Shown: one piece after another, positions 1 through 9,678 of the stretch | How positions within the stretch are numbered: position 1 is the first letter of the stretch | How the letters are laid out: every line of letters starts with the position of its first letter | Assembly: GCF_000374585.1 (NCBI RefSeq) | Contig: NZ_KB894647.1 | Coordinates: forward strand, 62,001-126,000 | Direction of reading: 5' to 3' | Source: Phocaeicola barnesiae DSM 18169 = JCM 13652 | Lineage (GTDB): Bacteria; Bacteroidota; Bacteroidia; Bacteroidales; Bacteroidaceae | Length of the DNA: 64,000 nt | The notes under the pieces: generated by a model | Database searches by the model: none | Told to the model about the DNA's origin: nothing | The model's input: only the letters and a program-made list of their open reading frames with translations | Made by a program: the position numbers and the translations under genes

Positions 1-2116
1 CCATCAACATATCAGTAGTACGTTTATAGTAATAATCCATCACCACGTTCAGCCGATTGTTGAAAGCTGTAAAATCAATACCCACATTGGCCTGCGAGGT
101 AGTTTCCCAAGTCAAGTCTTGTGTACGCAGGTTAGAAGGGGTAATAGTAGGTACGGCATTTGCATTTCCTTCTTCATACCAAGGAATACGGTTGATATTG
201 TAAAGCTGCAAGTAAGCATAATCACCAAGTCCGGACTGGTTACCCGTCTGTCCCCATCCTGCACGGAGCTTCAAATCATCAAGCCATCCTCTTGTACCTT
301 CCATAAAATTCTCTGAAGAAATACGCCAAGCGGCAGAGAAGGAAGGAAAGACTCCCCAACGGTGGTTGGGATGAAGTCGGGAAGAACCGTCAGCACGAAC
401 ATTGGCAGTTACAAGATATTTACTGTCAAAATTATAAGAAACCCGACCAAAATAAGACATGATTCCCCACTCTGAAGCACTTGAACCAGCCCCATTCAAA
501 CCTATCATATTGGCAGCATTCAGCGTTTGAATCAATCCGTTCCGATAGTGTGAACCACTGATATAGTTATTACGATAGTCCGAATCGGTCCATGAAGAAC
601 CCACCATAACATTCAATCCATGCTTACCGAAATGATCGTCATAAGTCAACACATTATCAAATGTAAGTACTGTATTCTGATTACGGTTGTCAGAACCTTC
701 GCCGTACTGATCACGTCCATGAGAAGTTTTTTCCGGATCAAGGAAAGTTGTTTCAATGGCATTCCGACGGTCGATGGCAAAAGTTGTCTTGAACGTCAAT
801 TCAGGTATGAATGTAATCAAAGCACTTCCTGAAGCCAACAGCCTGTTCTCACGGTCACGGTCGTAACGATGACGCTCAATGTTTTCAGCTGGACTGGTAA
901 TGTTTGCTCCATAAAAATTCGTATAATAACGGTCTGGATTCTCCGGGTCCATTATAGGTGCATAGGTAGGAGTATTGATAACAGAAAGTACAGTACCTCC
1001 ACGGTTAGCTCCAGTTCCCATTTCACCGCCACCGTTGCTCACATAGTCCGAATAAGTTATGTTTGCTGATATTCTCAACCATTTACGTACATCGTTCTCA
1101 ATATTGGCACGAAAATTATAACGCTTGAAAAATGCTGTTTCAATTACGCCTTTTTCATTCTGATAACCTGCAGAAAGAAAATAGCGAAGTTTATCATTTC
1201 CATCAGATACTGATACCTGATAGTTCTGCGTATTTCCTGTCGTATAAGTTTCATCCCACCAGTCTGTCTGGTCTGTCAATCCGTCAGGTAAACTGATCAG
1301 ACCTATCTCATCCATCAAATCCTTATATTGAGCCACATTCAGCGATTCAATCTTATTGCCTACTTGAGTAAAACCTGCCTGGATGCTGAGAGCCACTTTT
1401 GCATTGCCAGACTCCCCTGCCTTGGTAGTAATCAATACAACACCATTTGCAGCACGCGAACCATAAATAGCGGCCGAAGAGGCATCCTTCAATATCTGCA
1501 TACTTGCTATATCATTAGGTGACAAGAACTTGATATTGTCAACAGGTACACCATCTACCACATACAGCGGGTCATTGCTCCCATTGAAAGAAGTAGTACC
1601 ACGTACACGGATAGCCATGTCACCTCCTGGCTGTCCTGTTGGCTGTACGACCGATACACCTGCTGCTTTACCTTGCATGGCTTGAGCCGCCGAAAGGATA
1701 GGCCGTTGCTGCAAATCATCAGTCGATACAGTAGAAACCGCTGTAGTTACATCTTTACGTTTCACAGAACCATAACCGATAACCACTACTTCGTCCAGTA
1801 ATTCATTATCTTCCTTCAAAACCACTTCCATAGAAGCCGAAGCCTTCAATTCTTGAGTCTGATAACCTACATAAGAAATAACCAACATAGAATTAGGAGC
1901 AACCGATAATGTAAAATTACCGTCAATATCAGTAATCGTACCATTGGTTGTACCTTTTTCAAGAACACTGGCGCCAATAATCGTATTGCTACTCGAATCG
2001 ACTATACGCCCTTTTACAGTAAGTTTTTGTGCGAACGCACTCACGGATAACAACGCCGTCAGCAGAACTGCCAGCCATCTGCGCATATCCCACAGAATTT
2101 TTCTCCTGTCTTTCAT
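1..2116 (-). CDS. SusC-type TonB-linked outer membrane receptor (3' end off the window)
   Basis: Imports glycan fragments across the outer membrane with a SusD partner, powered by TonB. I translated the reverse strand from the ATG at 2116; the frame stays open for 705 codons to the left edge. Seen: signal peptide ending near AFAQ, a carboxypeptidase-regulatory-like domain (GRIVDSSSN to SYVGYQ), the hallmark DEVVVIGYGS segment before the plug, then plug text such as DPLYVVDGVP and ILKDASSAAIYGSRAANGV, and barrel segments up to RLNVVMDYYYKRTTDMLM at the edge. Family members usually have about 1000 residues, so roughly 300 C-terminal residues and any susD lie beyond the left edge. The regulator at 2742-4385 and a GH3 gene lie upstream in the same orientation, which suggests a polysaccharide utilisation locus. 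The substrate cannot be told from this part. Confidence 0.95.
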   Translation of the reverse strand, partial: MKDRRKILWDMRRWLAVLLTALLSVSAFAQKLTVKGRIVDSSSNTIIGASVLEKGTTNGTITDIDGNFTLSVAPNSMLVISYVGYQTQELKASASMEVVLKEDNELLDEVVVIGYGSVKRKDVTTAVSTVSTDDLQQRPILSAAQAMQGKAAGVSVVQPTGQPGGDMAIRVRGTTSFNGSNDPLYVVDGVPVDNIKFLSPNDIASMQILKDASSAAIYGSRAANGVVLITTKAGESGNAKVALSIQAGFTQVGNKIESLNVAQYKDLMDEIGLISLPDGLTDQTDWWDETYTTGNTQNYQVSVSDGNDKLRYFLSAGYQNEKGVIETAFFKRYNFRANIENDVRKWLRISANITYSDYVSNGGGEMGTGANRGGTVLSVINTPTYAPIMDPENPDRYYTNFYGANITSPAENIERHRYDRDRENRLLASGSALITFIPELTFKTTFAIDRRNAIETTFLDPEKTSHGRDQYGEGSDNRNQNTVLTFDNVLTYDDHFGKHGLNVMVGSSWTDSDYRNNYISGSHYRNGLIQTLNAANMIGLNGAGSSASEWGIMSYFGRVSYNFDSKYLVTANVRADGSSRLHPNHRWGVFPSFSAAWRISSENFMEGTRGWLDDLKLRAGWGQTGNQSGLGDYAYLQLYNINRIPWYEEGNANAVPTITPSNLRTQDLTWETTSQANVGIDFTAFNNRLNVVMDYYYKRTTDMLM

Positions 2117-2741
2117 ACGTACAATTTTTTGGTTAGTAAAAAGATTATAATTAACAAAACTTTGAACGGTGTAAATGTAGAGAATAAGCTATTCCCCCTT
2201 TACAACAAGGGAGGAATAAGTGGACCACAAAAAGGCATAAAATACTGTACTACAGAAAAGTAGTATAAACAAAATGATTTAAAAAAGTGGAAGTGTAATA
2301 GACTTCAATATACTCGGAAATCACCACTAAAAGGAGACCCAACCTTATAGGACAGCCCGTTTCAGAATCGGAAGAATCATAACACCCCCCAATACTTGTT
2401 CATATAACCGATAAGACTTATCTGAATAACCTTCCGATAAAATAAAACTCAATGTGTAAAGTGAAAAAATGTACCCTATAATGGACAGAAATGCCATCAT
2501 CTTATATATATAACACCTTAGAAGCTCTTTCTTTCCGTTTTTCAAATACAATATCCATAGTATTTTAAACGAACGGATGTTTCACCCTAAACGAACGGAT
2601 ATTTCACTTCAAACGAACGGACATTTTACCTCAAACGAACGGACGTTCTGTAACATATAAGATTCTATCAACACAAAACTGTTTCACTCAAACTGGTCTA
2701 TATGCTGACCTTACACACATAGATGGAAAATCGATTGATTA
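2117..2741. other. Long intergenic region upstream of susC
   Basis: This 625-base AT-rich stretch separates the regulator gene from the susC start. It contains the phased 22-bp repeat array (2567-2648). On the reverse strand, TACATTTA at 2172-2179 matches the Bacteroidetes -7 element TAnnTTTG except for the last base, but I see no TTTG at the expected -33 distance, so the susC promoter is only tentative. A 68-codon reverse-strand frame (2345-2551) with one hydrophobic stretch is present but not convincing as a gene. I see no clear terminator behind the regulator gene. Confidence 0.5.
2567..2648 (+). repeat. Phased 22-bp array A1: four 16-bp AAACG-N6-CGTTT units
   Basis: Four units start at 2567, 2589, 2611 and 2633, exactly 22 bp apart: AAACGAACGGATGTTT, AAACGAACGGATATTT, AAACGAACGGACATTT and AAACGAACGGACGTTC. 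The 6-bp spacers CACCCT, CACTTC and TACCTC differ. The left 11 bases AAACGAACGGA are identical in all four units; the right arm varies. All four point the same way. A 22-bp period is not a multiple of three, so this is not a peptide repeat. The array ends about 450 bp upstream of the susC start and about 94 bp downstream of the regulator stop. Related arrays are at 39164-39245 and 54980-55083. Confidence 0.93.
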
Positions 2742-4385
2742 TCAGCGAATACGACGTACCAGATTTTCAAAATCCTCACGGGAAACACGTGCTTTATTTT
2801 TCACTTTGGCACGATAATTATAAATGGTATTCACTGAATAACGCAAAAATTCGGCAATCTGAGAACTATCCGTAATCCCCAAACGGATAAGTGCAAAAAT
2901 ACGCAATTCTGTATTCAGCTGTTCATCACTTTTCGGTACGATACGCTCATTTTCCTGCAAAAGTTCATTAAACTGTTCCACAAAATTAGGGAAAAGATGT
3001 AGGAAAGCCGAATCAAAATTAGCATACAATTCCCGAAGTGCCTCTTCCTGTAGCGTATCCGAGCGTGTCAGTTTAAACAATTCAGCCACTTGATTAGAAG
3101 AAATCTTTTTATTGACTAAACGACGGAAAGTATCCAGCTGCGTAATGTACGTGGAACATAAACGAAGGAAACGAGCAATATATTCTTCCTTTATCTTATT
3201 AGATTCCGCCAATTCTTCATTGGCAGATTGAAGGTCTTCATTTATCTGCTTCAGTTCAGCATTCAGCAAATTCAACTTCTCATTGGCTTTCAACAGATTC
3301 TCACGAGCGACAGCCAACTTCTTCAATTGCTTGTAGATGAACAACAACGCCAATAATACTACTACAGAAAGCAATGATACACAAATAATATAAAATTTCA
3401 ACTGTGTATTCCGGTCTTGTAACATCATCCGGTAAGTATCACCGATTAACGACAAGTCATCCATACTTTGCCACACACGTAGACGGGCATTATATAACTG
3501 GGTTTCGCTCCACGAAAAGTTCATATACTGATAGCTATGCTCCAAATCTCCGGCATCAAGCAGCGCCTGTGCCAGCATCCATAACGAAGCATGGTCCTTG
3601 GTAGCCAAACGGATATCTGTAATGGCAGACAAAGCCAAACAAATCATGTATGAATTCCGATCATCCGCCTCCCGATAAATCAAAGCCCGATTATACATAA
3701 CCAACGCATATTCCTGCGAGTTCACATCTGCCTTCAAAAGCCTTTCGTTATTGAGCGACAACGCCTTATCAAGCTCACCGCTATCACGGTAAGAGGTCTC
3801 CTTCAAAATCAAATACAATGCTGAGTGAGGGTCCAATAACCGGTAAAGAGAATCTTTATACAATTCCGATCTGGCAGTATATATCTTCCCTATATCTTCA
3901 GCCTGCGTATAGAATCCTGCTTCTCCATAAACATGATCGCAAGCGTTATAATAATCAATCAATTCTTTTTTTCCTAAATACCTGCGTTCTACCTGTTTCA
4001 ACATATCAACGGCTTCCATATACATACCTGATGAAGCCAGTAAATACGACAAAGCTATCTGACTGCTGGATTTACGTATTCCATCGTCATGAGAATCGGC
4101 CAACTTAATATTATTGCTCAAATAATAGATAGCAGAATCACATAAATAAGACCGGTATCTTTCATATAATTCATTATTCAACCGATAGTGTTCATCATAT
4201 GAAAGAGAATCCTGTTTTAAACGATTCTTCAACATACTGATTTGACCTGCCCGCATCGATGTAAACGACTCATTCTGAGAAATAGCCTGGTCCAAAACCT
4301 TTAACAATGAATCAAGCTTCGCATCAAGGGCAAATCCATAGAACGTGTTTATTATCAGAAGAAGAAAAAATATTTTGATTCTCAT
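2742..4385 (-). CDS. Membrane-anchored TPR/HTH transcriptional regulator (DUF6377-like)
   Basis: Likely a single-protein sensor-regulator for the adjacent glycan locus. Seen in 547 residues: an N-terminal hydrophobic signal or anchor (1-20), a helical TPR-like region (about 25-320), one transmembrane helix (about 330-350, FYIICVSLLSVVVLLALLFI), a coiled coil (355-400, repeated LxxANExL patterns), and a C-terminal LuxR-like helix-turn-helix (about 490-535, with LGITDSSQIAEFLRYSVNTI and YNYRAKVKNKA). This order matches a Bacteroidales family I recall as DUF6377; the name was not checked. The HTH would lie in the cytoplasm and the TPR part in the periplasm. It is encoded just upstream of susC in the same direction, so control of that transporter is inferred. 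A TACATTTG -7-like element lies at 4415-4422 on the reverse strand. Confidence 0.8.
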   Translation of the reverse strand: MRIKIFFLLLIINTFYGFALDAKLDSLLKVLDQAISQNESFTSMRAGQISMLKNRLKQDSLSYDEHYRLNNELYERYRSYLCDSAIYYLSNNIKLADSHDDGIRKSSSQIALSYLLASSGMYMEAVDMLKQVERRYLGKKELIDYYNACDHVYGEAGFYTQAEDIGKIYTARSELYKDSLYRLLDPHSALYLILKETSYRDSGELDKALSLNNERLLKADVNSQEYALVMYNRALIYREADDRNSYMICLALSAITDIRLATKDHASLWMLAQALLDAGDLEHSYQYMNFSWSETQLYNARLRVWQSMDDLSLIGDTYRMMLQDRNTQLKFYIICVSLLSVVVLLALLFIYKQLKKLAVARENLLKANEKLNLLNAELKQINEDLQSANEELAESNKIKEEYIARFLRLCSTYITQLDTFRRLVNKKISSNQVAELFKLTRSDTLQEEALRELYANFDSAFLHLFPNFVEQFNELLQENERIVPKSDEQLNTELRIFALIRLGITDSSQIAEFLRYSVNTIYNYRAKVKNKARVSREDFENLVRRIR

Positions 4386-4511
4386 AACTGTTAAATTTTC
4401 GATAAACAGTAATACAAATGTAACAAAAAGTATTCATATTCCATAAGACAACCAATATAATTCAGATGAAACATAAAAGTTCTAATAATCACAACAAAAT
4501 ATGATTCGGAT

Positions 4512-4547
4512 GAAAAAGGGAGTACAACCTCAAATGGCTACACTCCC
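4512..4547 (-). terminator. Intrinsic terminator after the GH3 gene
   Basis: On the reverse strand GGGAGTGTAGCC pairs with GGTTGTACTCCC (12 bp including G-U pairs) and is followed by TTTTT. It lies about 90 bp downstream of the GH3 stop codon, in the right orientation. Confidence 0.7.
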
Positions 4548-4638
4548 ATAAAATTATTTTTATACAGATATTACTATTGAAAACCAAATAAATGCATTTC
4601 CCGTAATTTCTGCAGAAAACTTAACGGGAACCAGAAAT

Positions 4639-6861
4639 TCATTTCAACTCAAAGGCTACAGTTCCTTTTACATCGACAGCAGAAGCAGCAATGATAGCCT
4701 CAAATTTTCCCGGTTCGGCTATCCAGGAATGCTTGACATCATCAAAAAAGCTAAGAGATTCTTTATCAATAACAAAAGATACTTCTTGCGTTTCTCCTGG
4801 GGCTAGCTTAATCTTTTTGAATCCTTTCAGTTCCTTCAGAGGACGAGGCAAGGAAGACTTCTTATCGGCTATGTAAAGTTGCACAACTTCCTGTCCCTCA
4901 CGATTACCTGTATTCTTGACAGTTACTTTGACAGTCAATTCTCCATCAACCGACATAGTTTCAGCGTCTGCTACAGGCTTTCCGTATTCGAACGTCGTAT
5001 ACGAAAGCCCGTGTCCAAAAGCAAAAAGAGGTTTCACTTTCTTCTGCTTGTCAGCCCACCGGTATCCCACAAAAATACCTTCATTATACTTAATATCAAT
5101 AACAGAATCAGAACGTTCACCTGTGTATTCTCCCAATGCATGTGCACTGTTATCTTCTAATTTTACCGGAAAAGTAAAAGGTAATCTTCCGCTTGGATTC
5201 ACATCTCCCATAAGTACAGCAGCCAATGAACTGCCAGCTTCTGAACCCAAATACCAATCCTGCACAATAGCAGGCACTTCCTTTACCCAAGGCATGGCAA
5301 CAGCATTACCCGATATATTCACTACAATCAAATTACTGTTGACTTCAGCCAAAGCCTGAATCACAGCATCCTGTCCGTATGGCAACCCCAAGCCTTCACG
5401 GTCTGTATCTTCACAATCCTGATTGTTGCTTTTATTCAATCCACCGATAAAAATCACATAGTCAGCATCAGCAGCCTCAGTCTTCGCTTCAGCTATCAGC
5501 TCCTCCGGAGTCCGGTCATCTTTCAAGTCCTGTCCGGTTATCACACCGTTATACTCGCCACTGGCATCGCCTACATAACCACGGACATATACGACCTCTG
5601 CACGATTACCTACACGTTGCCTGATTCCATCCAAAGGGGAAAGTTCACGTTGTACTTTAAGCGATGAAGAACCTCCACCTACAGTCATCATCTTGATAGC
5701 GTTTTCTCCTACAACAACAATCTTCTTGGCCCTATCAAGATTAATCGGCAACAATCCTCCTTCGTTCTGAAGCAGTACAATTCCCTCCTCACCGATTCGT
5801 CGGGCGGCTTCATAATGTTCAGGAGAAAGCATGGCTCCCCATGGACGGGAAGTATTCATTGTAGTACGGAAAGCCAGACGCAAGATACGTTTCACTTTAT
5901 CATCTAATTCTTCTGTTCCGACTTTTCCTTCCTGTATGCGTTGAAGATAAGGCATAGCCAGATAATAATTGTCGTAGGCATTGCTGGCACCGCTACTCAA
6001 CCCGTTAGTCCAACTGCCGAATTCCATGTCAAGACCATTGGTAATGGCTTGATCGGTATCATGCACGCCTCCCCAATCAGAAACTACAACACCGTCAAAT
6101 CCCCATTCTCCTTTCAATATATTATTGAGCAGATATTGGTTATGACAGCAATGTTGCCCTTTATACAAATTGTAGGAACCCATGATAGCCCATGCCTTAC
6201 CCTCTTGCACAGCAGCCTTGAATGCCGGCAAGTAAATTTCATACAAAGCACGGTCATCAACAATGACATTCGTGGTATGACGATTCACCTCATGGTTGTT
6301 CAAGGCAAAATGCTTCACACAAGCTGCAACTCCATTCTGCTGTACACCTTCAATGTAAGGAACTACCATACGGGATGCCAAGTAAGGGTCCTCACCCATG
6401 TATTCAAAATTACGCCCATTGAGAGGTGTCCGATAAATATTTACACCTGGACCCAAAAGCACAGTCTTGTTACGGTAACGTGCCTCTTCTCCGATACTTT
6501 TTCCATAAAGTAGAGACATTTCAGGATTCCAAGTGGCAGCCAGGCAAGTCAATGCAGGAAATGCAACACAAGAATCATTCGTCCAGCCTGCCTGATCCCA
6601 TTCGTCCCATAATACTTCCGGACGGATTCCATGAGGCCCGTCAGTCATCCAAAAATCTGGTATACCCAATCGAGGTACTCCTGCACTACTGAACTTACTC
6701 TGTGCATGTACCAAAGCAATCTTTTCCTTCAAGGTAAGACGTGACAATGCATCCTCAACCCTTTCTTCTACTGGCCTACTTTCATCTAAATAGACAGGCT
6801 TCTGTTGGGCAGAAAGAGGTAAAACAGCAACAAAAGCCAAACTGACTAAAAAATTTTTCAC
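4639..6861 (-). CDS. Secreted glycoside hydrolase family 3 (beta-glucosidase/xylosidase type)
   Basis: Hydrolyses beta-linked glycosides from the non-reducing end, probably in the periplasm. The 740-residue protein starts with a signal peptide ending near LPLSAQQ. The N-terminal GH3 barrel has the substrate-binding KHFALNNHE motif (about 183-191) and the nucleophile motif GVVVSDWGGVHD, with the catalytic Asp near residue 262. The C-terminal GH3 domain contains GGGSSS (which often carries loop residues of the site) and GLNKSNNQDCEDTDREGL. A fibronectin III-like domain ends the protein (VTVKNTGNREGQEVVQLYI). Length and order are typical of BglX-like enzymes. No lipobox cysteine. Exact substrate is unknown; context is the SusC locus to its left and a divergent GH84 gene to its right. 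Confidence 0.93.
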   Translation of the reverse strand: MKNFLVSLAFVAVLPLSAQQKPVYLDESRPVEERVEDALSRLTLKEKIALVHAQSKFSSAGVPRLGIPDFWMTDGPHGIRPEVLWDEWDQAGWTNDSCVAFPALTCLAATWNPEMSLLYGKSIGEEARYRNKTVLLGPGVNIYRTPLNGRNFEYMGEDPYLASRMVVPYIEGVQQNGVAACVKHFALNNHEVNRHTTNVIVDDRALYEIYLPAFKAAVQEGKAWAIMGSYNLYKGQHCCHNQYLLNNILKGEWGFDGVVVSDWGGVHDTDQAITNGLDMEFGSWTNGLSSGASNAYDNYYLAMPYLQRIQEGKVGTEELDDKVKRILRLAFRTTMNTSRPWGAMLSPEHYEAARRIGEEGIVLLQNEGGLLPINLDRAKKIVVVGENAIKMMTVGGGSSSLKVQRELSPLDGIRQRVGNRAEVVYVRGYVGDASGEYNGVITGQDLKDDRTPEELIAEAKTEAADADYVIFIGGLNKSNNQDCEDTDREGLGLPYGQDAVIQALAEVNSNLIVVNISGNAVAMPWVKEVPAIVQDWYLGSEAGSSLAAVLMGDVNPSGRLPFTFPVKLEDNSAHALGEYTGERSDSVIDIKYNEGIFVGYRWADKQKKVKPLFAFGHGLSYTTFEYGKPVADAETMSVDGELTVKVTVKNTGNREGQEVVQLYIADKKSSLPRPLKELKGFKKIKLAPGETQEVSFVIDKESLSFFDDVKHSWIAEPGKFEAIIAASAVDVKGTVAFELK

Positions 6862-7387
6862 GATATTTTGATTTTAAAATAATGCCATCTGATTCTGTTC
6901 ATTCAATCCTATCATCAATAATTCAGATATGAATAAATATTTTTCTAAAAACAACCAAGACCATCTAAAGCACAATCAAAGAACAAACCTTAAATAATTA
7001 AAGACATAATCTGATACTGACCGCATAACATCGCAGAAGTATTTTCATCAGTATTAATCCAAGGTCATGATTTCATTACATTGTTTTGTTTCAAAGATAT
7101 AAAAAATGCAGAATCTATTTCCAAAAGGTAGAAAGATAAGGATAAATATGAATTCCACCAAAAACCAAAGTTTTAATAATCAAACACATAAGAAGCACAT
7201 AAAGGCCTAAAAAAGTGGATAAAGAGTAGACAATGGCATCCGATATAAAACTCTGAAATGCATATAATCATACATCCATCGACCGGTTTTTGCAAGTGCC
7301 CATTTGCAAATATCAAGTTATTTTACGAATATTGCATACTCAAGATGTTAAATCTCAAATTTCTAGTTTCACCTATAACCCTATAAT
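6862..7387. other. Divergent intergenic region between GH3 and GH84
   Basis: This 526-base AT-rich stretch must hold promoters for both flanking genes. Near the GH84 side TTTGCAA occurs twice (7289-7295 and 7303-7309), the second inside the perfect palindrome ATTTGCAAAT (7302-7311). TTTG at 7303-7306 is 20 bp from GAATATTG (7327-7334), a weak match to the TTTG/TAnnTTTG pair. I see no RNA gene or convincing coding frame here. Confidence 0.4.
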
Positions 7388-9610
7388 ATGAAAAGAATCA
7401 TTCTGGCCAGTGCACTGGGACTATTTGCACTACAAAACATCTCCGCACAAAGTTTTCAGATACAGCCAACTCCCCAAGAGTATGTGACCTCTCAAGACTC
7501 ATTGGAAATACCTCATCAGATATCCCTGATAACTGATAACATTCAATCTAACAGACTTTCAGCTATCTCCCTCATAAAATCTCTATGGAAAAATCAAATC
7601 GAAGAGAAAGGATTTCCTGTGTATTTAGGTATCAAAGGAGATAAAAGTATTCATAAGTATAAGAAAAATATTCCCCATAAGGCCGAAGGATACTACTTAA
7701 GCATTGAAAAGGACAAGATAGTTATCGCAGGAGCAGACGAACAAGGCTTGTTCTACGGAGTACAGACATTGGCACAACTGCTGACACTTCCGAAACTACC
7801 GTTAGTACAAGTAACCGACTATCCGGATCTGCCTTATCGTGGGGTAGTAGAAGGTTTTTACGGTACTCCCTGGAGTCATGACGCCCGTCTGCGCCAACTG
7901 GAATTTTATGGTAAAAACAAACTGAACGTATATCTCTATGGTCCGAAAGATGACCCTTATCACAGTACCCCTAACTGGCGTAAGCCTTATCCGCCCCAAG
8001 AAGCAGCCCAACTGAAAGCACTGGTCGACAAAGCAAAGGAAAATGAAGTCATCTTCTATTGGGCTATCCATCCGGGACAGGATATCCGTTGGAACACGGA
8101 AGACCGCGACGCCCTCATGAAAAAATTCGAAAGCATGTATGAACTGGGAGTACGCGCCTTTGCCGTTTTCTTCGATGACATTTCCGGCGAAGGCACCAAA
8201 GCTGAAAAACAGGCAGAATTATTGAATTACCTGGATGACAACTTTGTGAAAGTAAAAGGAGATGTTGCTCCGTTAGTAATGTGTCCGACGGAATACAACA
8301 AATCCTGGTCGGACGTAAAGGGAGGTTATCTGACCACTTTAGGAGACAAACTCAACAAAGGTATCCAAATCATGTGGACTGGCGACCGGGTAATTGCCTG
8401 CATAGATAAACCATCCATGGAATTCATCAATCCATTATTGAAACGGAAAGCATATATCTGGTGGAATTTCCCCGTATCCGACTACGTGCGCGACCATCTG
8501 CTGATGGGACCGGTCTACGGAAACGGCCTGGACATCAAAGACGATATGGCTGCTTTCGTATCGAACCCCATGGAACGGGCCGAGGCTTCTAAAATCGCTC
8601 TGTACAGCATAGCCGATTATGCGTGGAATCTTGAATCATACGACAGTGATAATTCCTGGAAACGGGCTATTCAAGACCTGATGCCTCAACACGCCAAATA
8701 CTTGGAAACATTTGCTGCCCACAATTCCGATTTGGGAGAAAACGGACATGGATTCCGTAGAGATGAATCCGTAGCCTTGCAACCGGCTTTAAAAGCTTTA
8801 CAGGAAAGTTATACGAAAGAAGGTAAAATCGATGAAAAAGCTTATCTGGAAGTTTCGGACGCTTGTCAGCAAATCATTCTGTCTGCCGATATGCTGATGG
8901 CCAGCAAAACCAACCGCCCTCTGATTGAAGAAATCAAGCCCTGGCTGATTCAGTTCAAGCTGGTAGGAGAATACGGACAACAGGTACTCCAGATGATTCA
9001 AGAGCAAGCTACCGGAAAAACGGAAGATTTCAAAGAAACCTACGCACATGCACAAGCATTACAGGTACAGATGGGAGAAGTAGATGCTACTTACAACCAG
9101 AATCCTTACCAACCGGGAGTAAAAAGTGGCTCTAAATGCCTGATGCCTACATTCAATTCTCTATTCGAGGCCAGTACCATCCGATACAACCAACAGCAAG
9201 GTACCCAACTGGATACACGGGCTGAATATCAACCTTATACCCTGAACAGTGATGTATCTCAACTCGCTCTGCTTCCTGTCCGTCGGAAAGGCCGTACCGG
9301 AGCTGTATCCTCTTCAAACGAAGTGATTCTCTGGCAGTCCAACGGCCAGTTGACGCTTGCAATGGATTATCCGAGAACTTTGGGCAACATCGTTCTGGAT
9401 CTAGGAACATTAGACATTGAAGGAAAATTTGTATTGGAAGTACAGACTGCCGACGGCAATTGGAAGACTTTGGAACTGAAACCAGCCAACAACAAAACAC
9501 TGTTAGTAGCCCAAGCCGGTTCAGAACAGGTTGTACAGTTCCGATTGAAGAATACCTCAGGCACGTTGCAGAAAGTCTACTTCAAACGTTGCAGCTTTAA
9601 CGAACTATAA
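7388..9610 (+). CDS. GH84 beta-N-acetylglucosaminidase (O-GlcNAcase-like)
   Basis: Removes terminal beta-linked N-acetylglucosamine, as on host glycoproteins. The 740-residue protein begins with a signal peptide ending near NISAQS. It has the N-terminal alpha/beta domain (to about 140), the GH84 barrel opening with YRGVVEGFYGTPWSH (150-164), and the paired catalytic aspartates in FFDDISGEG (D263 and D264). These support the substrate-assisted mechanism that uses the 2-acetamido group. A helical region and a C-terminal beta-sandwich follow. The size is almost that of the known Bacteroides GH84 enzymes (about 737 residues). The gene is single, divergent from the GH3 gene and followed by a hairpin at 9637. 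Confidence 0.96.
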   Translation: MKRIILASALGLFALQNISAQSFQIQPTPQEYVTSQDSLEIPHQISLITDNIQSNRLSAISLIKSLWKNQIEEKGFPVYLGIKGDKSIHKYKKNIPHKAEGYYLSIEKDKIVIAGADEQGLFYGVQTLAQLLTLPKLPLVQVTDYPDLPYRGVVEGFYGTPWSHDARLRQLEFYGKNKLNVYLYGPKDDPYHSTPNWRKPYPPQEAAQLKALVDKAKENEVIFYWAIHPGQDIRWNTEDRDALMKKFESMYELGVRAFAVFFDDISGEGTKAEKQAELLNYLDDNFVKVKGDVAPLVMCPTEYNKSWSDVKGGYLTTLGDKLNKGIQIMWTGDRVIACIDKPSMEFINPLLKRKAYIWWNFPVSDYVRDHLLMGPVYGNGLDIKDDMAAFVSNPMERAEASKIALYSIADYAWNLESYDSDNSWKRAIQDLMPQHAKYLETFAAHNSDLGENGHGFRRDESVALQPALKALQESYTKEGKIDEKAYLEVSDACQQIILSADMLMASKTNRPLIEEIKPWLIQFKLVGEYGQQVLQMIQEQATGKTEDFKETYAHAQALQVQMGEVDATYNQNPYQPGVKSGSKCLMPTFNSLFEASTIRYNQQQGTQLDTRAEYQPYTLNSDVSQLALLPVRRKGRTGAVSSSNEVILWQSNGQLTLAMDYPRTLGNIVLDLGTLDIEGKFVLEVQTADGNWKTLELKPANNKTLLVAQAGSEQVVQFRLKNTSGTLQKVYFKRCSFNEL

Positions 9611-9636
9611 ACCTTATTTCCCAAAATCATGAATCT

Positions 9637-9678
9637 CGTACCTGCTTTGGATTCTTCAAGGCAGGTACGAATATTTTT
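9637..9678 (+). terminator. Terminator of the GH84 gene, overlapping the converging gene's 3' end
   Basis: CGTACCTGC (9637-9645) and GCAGGTACG (9661-9669) form a 9-bp perfect stem with a 15-base loop, followed by AATATTTTT. The right arm lies inside the last codons of the converging reverse-strand gene (stop at 9656-9658). Confidence 0.75.

Noticed and set aside
2345..2551. 68-codon reverse-strand frame with one hydrophobic helix
   Set aside because: No start context, no family resemblance and AT-rich surroundings; it is likely chance.
2567..2648. CRISPR array reading of the 22-bp phased repeats
   Set aside because: The spacers are only 6 bp, repeats are 16 bp with changing orientation in the sister arrays, and no cas gene is present.
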